This document shows positions 42,542-52,837 of a DNA stretch of 64,000 bases, piece by piece (positions within the stretch are counted from its first letter, which is position 1; each line of letters begins with the position of its first letter). The notes below the pieces were generated by a model, which saw only the letters and a program-made list of their open reading frames with translations, ran no database searches and was not told the origin of the DNA. A program made the position numbers and the translations under genes. This DNA is from Trachythela sp. YZ-2020 (lineage: Eukaryota > Cnidaria > Anthozoa > Malacalcyonacea > Clavulariidae), in contig JADLSH010000186.1 of NCBI GenBank assembly GCA_016169945.1, positions 496,001 to 560,000 on the forward strand. The letters are read 5' to 3'.

Positions 42542-43639
42542 TCATTGTGTGGCAGGTCTCGTATTCGTAGGATGTTGCCTTTTTTCTCGTCTAGGCGGAT
42601 CTTCGTGCCGTTCTCTTGATTGGTTTGGGTTGATATTTTGTGTATTAGGTCTCATATTCGTAGGATGGTGGCTTTTTCCTCGTCTAGGAGCATTTTCGTG
42701 CCGTTCTGTTTGGGTGTTATCGGTTTGACTCCATTTGTCCTTGTCATTAGGAATTCTCGCTTGGGTTGTTTTGCTCACCTCATTGTCCTCGTCAGTATCG
42801 CTTAAGATTGAGTAGCGATTAACTTTTGATTCTCTTTTGTTCTCCGTTCGGCCTGGATTATTTTGTGATCCTGCTGGAATTTTCTTTTGTCCACTCACAA
42901 CATTCCATGCATTGTTCTCGTCGTATTTTTTATCTTCTTGTAAAATTTGTATGACTGTTATTAGCTGTTTGTTTTCGTTCTCAAGTTCATTAATTTTGGC
43001 TTTCATGTCAGTGACTATTAGTTTATAATTATTCACTTGCTCAGCCAATACTGCATTTTCTTTCTTCAGAGATATATTTTCGTTCCTGAGAGATGCTCTA
43101 TATTCGTCTTGTTGTGGTGCATCGTTGCATGCTTCGCTTGCGTTTGCAGATTTCATCTCTTGAACTTCTTGTACAAGCCTCTCGAATTTGTGTTCTAGTC
43201 GCTTTTCAAGTCTTCGCATTTGATTAAGAACCGATATAGCGGTAATCTGATTATTTTGGTTAGCTATGATTTCGCTTTGGACATTCTCTGCATCGCTATA
43301 CTCTTCGTCTTCTCTCTCGTTATTAATGTAAGTCAGGGGTTCGCTCGTCAATGTATCTGAGTCGATAACATTCACAATCGTTCTTAGCTGAGATTCCAAG
43401 TCCTCGCTTCCTTCTCCAGTTATTGTAAGAGATTTGCTCTTACTGTACCATCTCAATATAAAGTTATCATGTTCGAGTTGTTTGCAATCTCCGCCTGGCG
43501 ATGTCCATGGTATTTGTGCTTCGAGCAATTTATCCATCATGACTTTTAAATTTTCAAATGTGCCGTTCCATTTAAGCTTTCCTTTGTCGGTTACGCTTAA
43601 CTGTTCTATGATATTATTGGAGCTTTCGGCTTTATTCAT
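42542..43639 (-). CDS. LINE C ORF1, N-terminal and coiled-coil part
   Basis: 365 codons. The N-terminal domain KWNGTFENLKVMMDKLLEAQ, IPWTSPGGD and NFILRWYSKSKSLTITGEG is homologous to the LINE E ORF1 at 53360. Then acidic sequence, a coiled coil (RLEKRLEHKFERLVQEVQEM and LRNENISLKKENAVLAEQVN), VNRYSILSDTDED, and a ~30-residue repeat (RRGKSHHPTNMRP and RREKRQHPTNTRP). A single TGA ends this part; the same frame continues directly into the esterase domain, so the true ORF1 would be ~540 residues. ORF1 proteins bind the element RNA. Confidence 0.85.
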   Translation of the reverse strand: MNKAESSNNIIEQLSVTDKGKLKWNGTFENLKVMMDKLLEAQIPWTSPGGDCKQLEHDNFILRWYSKSKSLTITGEGSEDLESQLRTIVNVIDSDTLTSEPLTYINNEREDEEYSDAENVQSEIIANQNNQITAISVLNQMRRLEKRLEHKFERLVQEVQEMKSANASEACNDAPQQDEYRASLRNENISLKKENAVLAEQVNNYKLIVTDMKAKINELENENKQLITVIQILQEDKKYDENNAWNVVSGQKKIPAGSQNNPGRTENKRESKVNRYSILSDTDEDNEVSKTTQARIPNDKDKWSQTDNTQTERHENAPRRGKSHHPTNMRPNTQNINPNQSRERHEDPPRREKRQHPTNTRPATQ

Positions 43640-43689
43640 AATAAAATAAGTTTTTGTAACGGAGCTCTGAAATACACGTCTGCTCTGTA

Positions 43690-44045
43690 TCGTTTACGTA
43701 TGCATGTCAGGATCGATTGCTACTGCTAAGTAAGCATCCTTCAGATCGAGTTTTGTCATGAAATCCCCTTACTTGAGCAGGAATTTGATTGAAGACAAGT
43801 TTTCCATTTGGAAATGTTTGTTCTCCACAAAGTTGTTCAATGAGATTAAGTCTATAACTGGGCGCTTAGTGGCATCTTTCTTCGGAATTAGGCAGAATTG
43901 GCTGTAATAGCAATCTTTGCAACATGTTGTCCGAAAATTTGCGCCGTTTTGTAGGAGATCTTGTTCCTCTTGATCTAAAATTAGTTCCGCATCTGCTGTT
44001 GTTTTTGTTATTGGCCACGAAGGCTGACAAGGTTTTCGACAAAAA
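43690..44045 (-). pseudogene. DIRS/Ngaro-like reverse transcriptase fragment
   Basis: Minus strand reads SQFCLIPKKDATKRPVIDLI then SLNNFVENKHFQME, a stop, and GDFMTKLDLKDAYLAVAIDP. PKKD--KRPVI-L--LN-FV and D-KDAYL-V are motifs of DIRS-type and related tyrosine-recombinase retroelement RTs. Cut off at the LINE C 5' end. No recombinase was found. Confidence 0.6.
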
Positions 44046-45020
44046 GGAATAGTGAGCCCTTCACTATTGCTAGGATCTCCGGATGGTAGGTAATTATTGT
44101 AGGACAGAGGGGTGTTTTGCCGTGCTGATCCGTGGGTCCGTGGATATTACCACTCGTGTTCGTGGATATTGCTGAAAATCCTCCGGTCTTGTATTTTTGT
44201 GGCAGCGTTTTGTCCCAAATGTTTAGCTAATCCCCTGGCTCAGCTTCTCTTGAAGTAAGCACAATAAGAAATTGACAAAAAAATCCAAAGATACACAACT
44301 TACTTGTTCGTGCTCAAAGCACAAGGTAAAAGAACCACAGGAGCATTATAGTAATGCGTTGCTATATGGTGATGTTGCTACACTTTTTTCTTCAGGGGAA
44401 TCTGGGGTAAAAATTAGTCCAAAGCACATCCAGATAAAATCATATCATTTGTTTTCTGATATATTTCTGCCGAAGTTCACGAAATATAATTATATATCTA
44501 ATTCCTAACCTGAAACTATTGCTGGAATTTTTTTGTGTTATTGTTTTCCCTATTAGGCTATAAAACGAATTGTTTTCTGTTTGGGCAAAACTCTTATAGT
44601 TTTGTGCCGCAACTTTGTTTTCGCTACTTACTGTATATGAGCTGATAGATACCGAGTAACTGACCCACTAAAATTTCAGAAATGCTCATATACAGTGGAT
44701 GTCTATGCGTATTTCACTTTCAGGCAGATCCGGAAAATATCTTTTTGCGATTTAAGATGATTTAAGACAATACGCCATACTGTTATGCAAATGTTTACTA
44801 CTTCTAGTCCTTACTAACTAGAGGCAAAGAGACATTATTCGACCTAGTCCCATTCCTTTTTAGTGTGAGAATGTGGCCGAATAATGACTCTTCCCCCCAA
44901 GAAGGACAGGAACTAGGAAAAAAGTGGCATTAGGAAAAAAGTGGCATAAAAAGTCCGTGTTTAATTATATTCCATGTCTACTTTGGGTATCAAATTATGA
45001 ATTTCCTTTTTTGGATATAG
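44046..45020. other. Intron sequence
   Basis: No gene or repeat pair was recognised. A ggcattaggaaaaaagt direct repeat lies at 44925-44950. Confidence 0.4.
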
Positions 45021-45351
45021 CCACGTGCGTGATGCAACCGCGATTCACTTGGCAGTGGTATCTGGAAAACTTGACGCCGTGGAATACTTGCTGAAGGAAA
45101 AAAAGTTTGTGGAAATGATTGATTTCACAGACTACGAAGACATCAGCGCAGCTGGATACGCATTAATATTCGATCAAGCGGAGATACTTAGATGTCTCTT
45201 GGATAATAACGCACAAATGAAAAGCAACAAGAAGATGGGTAGACTGAACATCTTTGATGCAACAAATTGTGCTTTTAAAACTAGCGAGAATTCTATCAAA
45301 GAAATTATCAAATTTTGTACAAAGGACGAGAATAGTAATATGCTTCCAGAG
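45021..45351 (+). CDS. Ankyrin-repeat protein (TRPA1-like), exon 7
   Basis: From gatatag to gtaaga. Repeats: HVRDATAIHLAVVSGKLDAV with EYLLKEKKF, then DYEDISAAGYALIFDQAEIL with RCLLDNNAQMKSNKKMG, then a helical stretch ending NSNMLPE. The exon is fully open, 331 bp, and fits exons 6 and 8 in phase. Confidence 0.9.
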
Positions 45352-45504
45352 GTAAGAAATTTACAAATGCTGAAAAGTTTTTATAACTTGAAAAAGATCA
45401 ACAGGCTCATTAGGCAATCTTCAACAAAACATTTAAAATCTTTCAGAAATGTTTTCCTGCATTTTGAAGACAAATATGGGAGATTTCCTGGAAATATTTT
45501 TCAA

Positions 45505-45660
45505 AATCCTTACTATGGAAATTGTATTGATCTCATATGGAAATTTGATTTCCATAATGATTTCCATTTCCATACTATGGATGTAGTATGGAAAAAGTGC
45601 GGATATACTATATACATTTAGCAAAGCAAATGTAATTTCCATAGTATGGACTTTCCAGTG
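45505..45660. repeat. Tract of self-complementary CCATAGTATGG / TTTCCATA words
   Basis: Words such as tactatggaaa, atttccat, ccatactatgg and tttccatagtatgga alternate over ~150 bp just past the exon 7 donor. The words are near-palindromes, as in the tracts at 6420 and 58530, but of different sequence. Confidence 0.6.
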
Positions 45661-46049
45661 TTTTGGTTGTAAAGATCGGTATGATGCCGTCTTTATTGCA
45701 AATCAGCATTTACAAAATTTAGATTTTACTCCTTCCAGAATATCTGTAAACATTGACAAACGTGAAATGAATCAAAACATGATTATTCCAGATTGAATAT
45801 TCTGAATTCTATGATAGATAAAAAAGTTTCGCAAAACGTTTGAAGGAATGGGTGTATATGGGGTGGCGGGAGGATTAAGCCTTCAGCATCTGTGTTCCGC
45901 CGCGTTTGTTCACAAAACCTATATGCTATAACAACAAGTTTATTGAATGTTTGCATAGTGATAAAATAATTTGTTTCGGTTTATCAAAAAAGCGACGCTA
46001 ACATACTTTTGCAAATTAACCTTTCAATGAATATATTCCGTAGGCCCGG
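45661..46049. other. Intron sequence
   Basis: Nothing recognised. Confidence 0.35.
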
Positions 46050-46059
46050 ATCTTCATCA

Positions 46060-46307
46060 GTGCTAGTAATATTATTCAGAAGGGTTTTGTAGATGGAAAA
46101 TTATTGAGTGTAAATTATATACATTTGTTAGACCTAACCAGGAACAGCTGCGAAATATGCATCTACGGCCCTGCGATTCCAGTGCAGCGATCTAACCAAC
46201 TGAGCTACAGAGTCCAGTTGTCGAGCTCTAACCACAAGTTCATGTATATATGCTGGGGTACTGCCATGTTAAGTTGTGGGTAAATATCAAGATTTTGTTG
46301 GCATCTG
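46060..46307 (-). repeat. tRNA-derived SINE copy 1 and its flank, inverted
   Basis: The minus strand holds ctctgtagctcagttggtta (46187-46215) and the tail ttcgcagctgttcctggtta (about 46135-46165). The outer flank (aagttgtgggtaaatatcaa, 46271-46290) is repeated inverted at 47035-47060. So 46060-46307 mirrors 46895-47100. Confidence 0.7.
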
Positions 46308-46995
46308 GACTCTGTAGCTCAGTTGGTTAGAGCGCTGCACCGGAATCTGCACTGAACTCTGTGGCTCAGTTGGTTAGAGCGCTGCACCGGAAATCGCAGG
46401 GCCGCAGGTTCTATAACAAACATACTTGCAGGGAGGTGAGTCCGGGATTTGACGCACCGAGGGTGGATGGCAGCTGTCCGAGCGAAGCTCGGTAGGTTCG
46501 GACAGTTACCAGCCACCCGAGGTGCGTCAAATCCCGGACTCACCTCCCTGCAAGTATGTTTGGTTTTTATCTCATGCCACTTCGGGAAAAAGTACTGAAG
46601 AAATTACGCATTTTAGTATATAATTTCTTGTTTGGATAACGAATATTTTAGCCGCCAACATACTACGTAAACAAACAAGCTTAGGCTTAAATTGAAGCTA
46701 AAAAAATATCTACATTCTGCGAAAACATTGCGAAGGTTTATGAACCTGCCGAGCAAATTTCGGCGGCCATCTTGAAAATACATCAATCCCGGACCCACCT
46801 CCTAAACATACGTCAGCAGGTGGGCTCGGGATTGAACGTACCTCTTTAGAGCCAATAGGAAAGCCGCTTTTACGCTAGGTATGAGATAAGATTCCTGCCA
46901 GGGACCTAGATTTGCATTTTTCGCAGCTGTTCCTGGTTAGGTCTAACAAATGTATATAATTTACACTCAATAATTTTCCATCTACAAAACCCTTC
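46308..46995 (+). repeat. tRNA-derived SINE copy 2, with a duplicated head and a 480 bp insertion
   Basis: The tRNA-like head (ctctgtagctcagttggtta, gagcgctgcaccgg) occurs twice in tandem (46311 and 46357). The T-arm is then cut after gcaggttc at about 46411 and resumes at gattcctgccagggacc near 46892, followed by the SINE tail to about 46995. Confidence 0.7.
46412..46890. mobile_element. Insertion inside SINE copy 2 with a 40 bp-arm hairpin
   Basis: aaacatacttgcagggaggt plus gagtccgggatttgacgcacc is repeated perfectly inverted ending at 46563, with a ~60 bp loop. A related hairpin (tcccggacccacctcctaaa and tgggctcgggat) is at 46786-46835. Ends and target duplication are unclear. Confidence 0.55.
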
Positions 46996-47097
46996 AATTA
47001 TTATTCAATCGAGTGAGATGCCAACAAAATCTTGATATTTACCCACAACTTAACATGGCAGTACCCTACATGAACTTGTGGTTAGAGCTCGACAACT

Positions 47098-47290
47098 GGA
47101 CTCTGTAGCTCAGTTGGTTAGAGCGCTGCACCGGAATCGCAGGGCCGCAGGTTCGATTCCTGCCAGGGACCTATAGATTTTTCGCAGCTGTTCCTGGTTA
47201 GGTCTAACAAATGTATATAATAAACACTCAATAATTTTCCATCTACAAAACCCTTCAATTATTATTCAACCGAGTGAGATGCCAACAAAA
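47098..47290 (+). repeat. tRNA-derived SINE copy 3
   Basis: The most intact copy: D-arm gctcagttggttagagc, T-arm gcaggttcgattcctgc (perfect stem) and acceptor end agggacc. The tail is ttcgcagctgttcctggtta...caataattttccat. The anticodon loop has C at position 33, so it is not a working tRNA. Confidence 0.75.
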
Positions 47291-47464
47291 TCTTAATATT
47301 ATTCAGGGTTAAGAATTGAAAGCTTTACAATAATAAATTAACGTCCTGTTTTCCACAAATCGACACAATGAAATGAAAATGTGTACAGTATACAGGGTGT
47401 CCCCCAAAAAAGTTGCCCGTTAGAAATCATTATTGTGCGTTGTTATACCTTTGGGAATTTAATC

Positions 47465-48715
47465 TCTCAAAAGAATTTGACAGCGTGGACCATTCAATCC
47501 TGTTAAAGAAACTAAGCAATATTGGGGTTTCAGGTGAAGCCCTTAACTGGTTTGTTCGCATTGGCCCCTCGCTATCCGAAGTCCTACCAATCACCCACGG
47601 AGTGCCTCAGGGAGCAATATTGTCACAGCTATTGTTCTGTATTTATATAAACGCCTTTCAAGAGTACCACATTCGTCGACGATTCTAAGATCTTCATGTC
47701 ATTTCCAATCGAAGATATTGCTATTGCAAAAACAAAGATAGAAGAGGACCTCAAATTAATTGGTCGCAACCTGGTTTTTCGAAAATAAACTGTTGATAAA
47801 CCCCGAGAAGACAAACTTACTCCTGATAGGAACTCGTCAACTGCTCGGTAAGCTCTTAGAAGAGATGACAATTACATTTCTTGGTGAAGAAATTACACCA
47901 ACTACAAATGCCAAAGACCTGGGTTTAACCCTAGACAGTTATCTGACATATGATTACCATATCAAAAATGTTGTATCATCTTGTATGGCCAAGCTGCGTC
48001 AGATAAATAGAGTAAAGGATAGCTTTGACAGGGATACACTTCGCTTAATTATCAATGCTTTAGTAATGAGCAAACTTTATTATTGCTCTACAGTATGGTC
48101 AAATACTTCTGCAACAAATATAAAGAAATTGAGAGCAGTACAGAATTTCGCTTGTAGGATATTGACAAATACTGGAAGATATGATCATGTAACACCAGCA
48201 CTACGGTCAATTCGCTGGCTTCCTGTAGAGGAACACTTAAAATATAGAGAGGCACTAATAACATACAAATGTATGAACGGATTAGCACCACCTTATCTAT
48301 CCAAATTATTTATAAAAAGAAACGAAATCCACGATCTAGATACAAGGAATAACAAAGCGCTACACATCCCTCAACACAAAACAGTTTCAGGACAAATAAC
48401 TTTTTATTACAGAGCGGTGAAGTTATGGAATGACTTGGATGAAGATTTAAAAAAGTTACCTTGGAAAAGATTTAAAATTGAGTTAAAGCAGAAGATGCTA
48501 AACAACAATTAATTACATTTCTAACATTATAGACTTAATAGATTTTAAATAAATGATAAATAATTACACTTCTGATCTCATAGACAAATAGATTTTAAAT
48601 AATTGCTATAAATAGGAATTTTAATTTTAATATAACTATTCGTACTGTACATAGGTATTGAAAAACCCTCTCAGGGAATACTTTATTAAATAATAATAAT
48701 AATAATAAAGTATTT
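47465..48715 (+). mobile_element. LINE D: 5'-truncated L2/CR1-like retrotransposon, same family as LINE B
   Basis: Starts within RT motif A (NLSKEFDSVDHSILLKKLSN), has motif B (GVPQGAILSQLLFCIYINAF), a frameshift, then INPEKTNLLLIGTRQLLGKL to a stop at 48510. A 3' UTR and an (ATA)n tail at 48692-48712 end it. The C-terminal 250 codons are open. Confidence 0.85.
47760..48512 (+). pseudogene. LINE D ORF2, C-terminal part
   Basis: Reads INPEKTNLLLIGTRQLLGKL, SKLYYCSTVWSNTSATNIKK, LQ-type AVQNFACRILTN and FYYRAVKLWNDLDEDLKKLP. Nearly the same order and motifs as LINE B at 35646-36500. The endonuclease and the RT catalytic box are lost or out of frame. Confidence 0.85.
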
Positions 48716-48739
48716 ACAACTTCCCTTCGTCCAAATAAT

Positions 48740-48799
48740 TTAACGCGACGTATAAGTTGTTACGACAAATACTCGTTGCTCTGTAGTCAGTTGAACCAT
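48740..48799 (-). pseudogene. Mariner-like transposase start
   Basis: Minus strand, 19 codons: MVQLTTEQRVFVVTTYTSR then stop. Close to MAQLTTEQRVFLVLKYAQTQ at 28944, so the two elements are cousins. Confidence 0.55.
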
Positions 48800-48959
48800 T
48801 CTCACTCGAACTGACGGTAAGACGAATTTGTAATTTGACAATTTTGTGTTGCTGTTCGTTTTAGAAGCTATTTTAAAGTCCCAGAGGTATAACAACGCAC
48901 GTTTAACAACAAAAGAGTGATTTCTATAGGGGGACTTTTTTGGGACACCCTGTATATCA

Positions 48960-49222
48960 TCAATGAGCTCTCATTTCATGCAAATAATATAAGAAATCCT
49001 AATTGTTGGTTAATTCCATGGCATACACCAGGCGAAATTCTATTACATATCTTACTGTAGAAAATATCATGTTATCATAAAACTATACATTCTGCGTTTG
49101 AATTAAACATTTGACTATCGTTTTTAAACCACCATGATTGAAACAGCCGAATATTTTATAATTATGTATATTATGGTATGGTATGCATATCTTCTAAGAA
49201 ATTATTTTGGTATTTGTTTCAG
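48960..49222. other. Intron sequence before ankyrin exon 8
   Basis: Nothing recognised. Confidence 0.35.
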
Positions 49223-49397
49223 TTGTTTGAAGACTCAAATTTGGGTGCCGACTGTATTATGTCAAAACTGATCGAACAAACTCCCAACGTCGCCATGTTA
49301 ATTTTGAACCTCTGTGTTCATCACGTCCGTCATTGCAACGGCCGGCGGAAACTCGAACTTGTGGTGTATTCGTTCTTTCCATTCCTACGAAAAAATC
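49223..49397 (+). CDS. Ankyrin-repeat protein (TRPA1-like), exon 8
   Basis: From ttgtttcag to gtaagt. Reads LFEDSNLGADCIMSKLIEQT, PNVAMLILNLCVHHV and LELVVYSFFPFLRKN. In TRPA1 channels a segment of the form P-VA---L--C...V-Y-F--L follows the last ankyrin repeats before the membrane domain; the resemblance is why TRPA1-like is proposed. It ends in phase 1, and the next exon (pre-S1 and membrane segments) was not found in the remaining 14.6 kb. Other ankyrin proteins remain possible. Confidence 0.8.
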
Positions 49398-50290
49398 GTA
49401 AGTACATGTATTAATTATTAATGAGTAATTTTATTGCTAGTAATATGCATTAAAAGAAATTCTCAATTCTGAGAGCAGTTTAATTTTATTGCAATAAATT
49501 GCAAAAATATAATTCAATGCCGAAATATAACATTTGTAATATTTCGGGAAAAATTATTTTAAAGGCGAAAAAGTTTTCTTGTTAAATTTGTAGTCATGTT
49601 ATTTTTCCCAAAAGCATGTTGATGGAAAAGTTTTTTATTTGTATTGTTAATAAGTAATAGGAGTAATTCCCGTGCAAGACTTCAAATTGCACTCGTGCTT
49701 CTTTCGTGCTTTTTGGCATAGTAGTTTCGTTGAAATTGCTTATTGTCTCCTCTGTCACTGTCAAAAACGCTTTAGGTGATTATCCCGTATTAATCCGACG
49801 TAGCGCAACCAAACAGCGTGGAGAATTTACAATAATCACCTTAGTAATTGTAATAAAAGTAATTAGTATATGTAATATACAAGGTATTGGGTGGCGAAAT
49901 AACATTCTCGGCTATATCTATGATTAATATTGAGTTAGTTAAAAAAATAATGCAATTTTGGTCTTTAATACTGGAGTATATTTCAATAGGTGTTAAATAT
50001 ATTAAGCTCTGATGCATCTCATTCGAATCATATTTCAAAGCTTATATGCCTCCAAAATTATTCCTTGGCAGATTATTTAATAGCTATCGGTTTGTTTCAA
50101 GTAACGTGGGGCATTTTCGCGATCCTCGCCGAAATATGGATCGTGCAGCTATTCTAAAACACCCGTTCTGCCTATTCTAAAACACTTATAGCGTACGTTC
50201 TAAATTTTAGAACACCGCAATGAAGCATGGTCGGATTATAATCTAACTAATCTAATATGCTCGCGCAAAGCCGCGTGCGGTAGTGTAAAG
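49398..50290. other. Intron or 3' flank sequence
   Basis: Contains ttctaaaacac direct repeats (50152-50190). No gene recognised. Confidence 0.35.
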
Positions 50291-50298
50291 AATTCAAA

Positions 50299-50470
50299 AT
50301 GTCAACAACAAAAATGGCGAATGCTAGGGGAGTGTATACAGTTTTAAGCGATGAACAAAAGCAAATTCTTGCGAAATTTTATGATAAAAGAATGACATCG
50401 ACTGGCCAAGCATGCATGCTGTCATCGAGGAAGCGGCAAATAAAACTGATATAAGTTTTTATAAAACAAA
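50299..50470 (+). CDS. Possible homeodomain-like DNA-binding exon
   Basis: ATG at 50299: MSTTKMANARGVYTVLSDEQ then KQILAKFYDKRMTS; after a one-base shift HAVIEEAANKTDISFYKTK precedes a gtaagt donor at 50471. L-DEQ---L-KFYD--M-S-----IEEAA--T follows the helix 1-helix 2 pattern of a homeodomain-like fold. The frameshift and the missing second exon leave it uncertain. The intron start lies exactly at the inverted repeat that follows. Confidence 0.35.
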
Positions 50471-50479
50471 GGTAAGTGA

Positions 50480-50710
50480 ATTTAGTATACTTTGCCGATA
50501 ATTTTACCGTTTTCACGTTTTGATGAGTTCGGAGCCTCTGTGCATATGTGTTTTTTATATATTTAAATTATTTAACCTTTACATGATATAAGGTACATTT
50601 ACTTTACATAGCCACAATCTGTTCATTAATGTAGACCCCTGCATGGTATGCAGTGCAAAACTTGCAATATAGCCTATTATAACTTGACCGACCAAAATAA
50701 TTTATAGATG
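50480..50710 (+). repeat. Inverted repeat, left arm (partner 52838-53050)
   Basis: Words gcaatatagcc/gacccctgcatggtatgcag, ttaatg-acagattgtggcta and aaagtaaatgtaccttata match between the arms in opposite orientation over ~225 bp. The arms enclose the repeat copy at 50765-51690. Confidence 0.65.
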
Positions 50711-50764
50711 AAAAATTTAAACTTATACTTATACTTACATATATTATCTTTTTTACACAAGACC

Positions 50765-51690
50765 TCCCTATAGTCCCCGAGCCGGCGCGAAGCGCCGTGC
50801 GAGGGTACTAATTCCGCGCGGATATTTACACCCGGAAAAAAAGGAAAGCAATGGGAAATCCAAAGTTCATCAAGTTTTGCGGGCGCATGGGTGTGATGGG
50901 TGTGATGGGTGGTCATCTCACTAATCTTTGTTAGGAGTGGAATGAGCGAATTATAAAAAAACATTTGAGTAAGTCATATCAGTAAGTCTTTTTGGGACTT
51001 CAGGAAAAGCTGCGGAACAAATTTATCGTTTATACTTTATAAAAAAGGATAAATAGAGATAGATAGTCGAAAAAATATGGCAAGTTTCTTATATTAAATT
51101 GTTGATATAGCCGTAAGAATGTTGTTTTATTTACATAGATTTTCATTTTTTCACAATTAAAATATCCTATATTTTATGCTATCAAAAAGTTCCAACTTAA
51201 AAGGAAAGCGAAATCGTTTCACACGAGAGAATTTGTATATTTTTTACTGATTTAATTTCAAAAACTAATTTATAAAAGGCAGTTTAGTTTTATAAACTTT
51301 TGGCAACGTTTTACTTTTAGTAAACGGAAGGTTGCATTTAAACATTAATTTGAAGCTTATAGAATGCATAAGAACATACCTACACCATATATCTCAGATT
51401 TGTATGGCTAAAACAACTAATATTTTAATTATTTTTGTAGTTTTTGTAACCTGTTGTTTTGTACTCCATAAAAGAAGTTTATTTTATCGTGTTGCCATGG
51501 CTACTGTGCTTCCTCTTCTTGAAACAAAATTTCCATTTTTTATTCTTTCAAAATAAATTTCCCAAAATAATATTGTTTCCTTCCACTCTTTTAATGGCAA
51601 ATTTAAAAGGAAGCCACAGTGATTACGTCAGGTAAAACATTTCATTTGGCGATAGCCTTTGATTGCGTCGTGAAGAGGGGTGTGAGCCAA
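50765..51690 (-). repeat. Dispersed repeat copy 2 (partner of 38253-39066)
   Basis: Inverted counterpart of copy 1 (gtgtgatgggtggtcatctc, ttttgggaaatttattttga and aagaggggtgtgagccaa). Starts with the cgagccggcgcgaagcgccg hairpin. Confidence 0.75.
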
Positions 51691-51867
51691 GGATCCAATT
51701 TTGTTTTCTATGCCAAAAATTTGTTTTGAACGCAGATATCCGACTCGCCTACAACCTTTGCATGGCAGATTTTTTGATAAAAAAGATTAGCAATAGTATA
51801 ATGTTTTGGAATGTAATGTCTGGCAATGTTAAGCTGGGGCGAGGGGTTACTGCAAGCATGTATTTCT

Positions 51868-52424
51868 AGTACTTATTCTGATATCCAAACAACACAATAT
51901 TAATTGGGATAATGGTTGGTTCATTAGAAGTGGGATGGAAATGAAAGGAGGAAGTGAAAAGCCAGTGAGTGGAGTATTCGCAGAAGATAATAATGATATT
52001 AAATCTGTATAGACACTGTGTCATCATAATATGTGAATTTACAACATCATAGTATAATGACCTTATGTACATGTATCTTGGTTATAATGTTTCGTCAGGA
52101 CAACATGGTTTAAGCGTATGATAACCATACCAGTGAATATGGATTAGTAATAGTAATTAATTTTGAGTGCGTTTTATTTCTCTCTGACACAATGTTTAGA
52201 TGAATGTTGAAATCTAAAAACGACATCAGAAAATATGAAATATGCTGTAGATAAATGGAAAGCATTATCTCCACATGAGTGTAATAATAGGAAAGAAAAT
52301 GCAAAGGAGTTGGATGTTAACATTGAAACAAAACAGTATCAAGTTTCCAAGACAAAAAAGTCTTCTAATGAACAAACCATTATCCCAATTAATATTGTGT
52401 TGTTTGGATATCAAAATAAGTACT
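51868..52424. mobile_element. MITE-like inverted repeat, 62 bp arms
   Basis: agtacttattctgatatcca (51868) is matched by tggatatcaaaataagtact (ending 52424), and the arms stay complementary for ~62 bp (caattaatattgtg). The body includes a short open frame (KYAVDKWKALSPHECNNRKE) of unknown meaning. Confidence 0.6.
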
Positions 52425-52837
52425 ATAGGGGGGTCCTGTGTAAACAACATGATGCATAAGGTTCGATGCCTGCTGTTTTTAAAGCATGGCATATTAAATA
52501 AGCATGGGAGGGCATTTAGTTATTATAAATAATAAATGGAACAAGAGAAAACCATATGGCAAGTAAGCCATGAATGTTAAAGTCGTGAACTTATCCCACA
52601 TGATATGGGTGATTTAAGCGATTTATAGCATATACAAGTTTACATGCATGCTGCTTGAATTCTGCATGATAGCTGTACAGTAAACTAGGATTAAAGTGCA
52701 TTAGTTTTCAAGTTAATGGCTATAAAATCCCACATAGTTTAACATTGGACATAATTTAAAATGACAATCCAAAATATGATATAATCACTGTTATATCAGC
52801 CCAAAGTATAAATATACGTTAAATCTCCATCTATAAA

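Larger units (their letters stand above)
39080..43660 (-). mobile_element. LINE C: nearly full-length CR1-like retrotransposon
   Basis: Minus strand, ORF1 (43639-42023) then ORF2 (42016-39252). ORF1 has a coiled coil and a GDSL-type esterase domain; ORF2 has endonuclease and RT. Only a handful of stops and frameshifts break it, so it is younger than LINE A. Its 5' end abuts a DIRS-like RT fragment, into which it may have inserted. Esterase-containing ORF1 is known in the CR1 clade. Confidence 0.85.
47393..48952. mobile_element. Mariner-like element with LINE D inserted
   Basis: The ends CAGGGTGTCCCCCAAAAAAG and TTTTTTGGGACACCCTG are next to TA on both sides. Subterminal gcgttgttataccT and tataacaacgc pair as well. 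On the minus strand near the right end is a transposase start; the body is replaced by LINE D. Confidence 0.8.

Noticed and set aside
47098..47171. Functional tRNA gene in SINE copy 3
   Set aside because: T-arm and D-arm are good, but position 33 is C, the anticodon stem has a mismatch, and a conserved tail follows, so it is a SINE.
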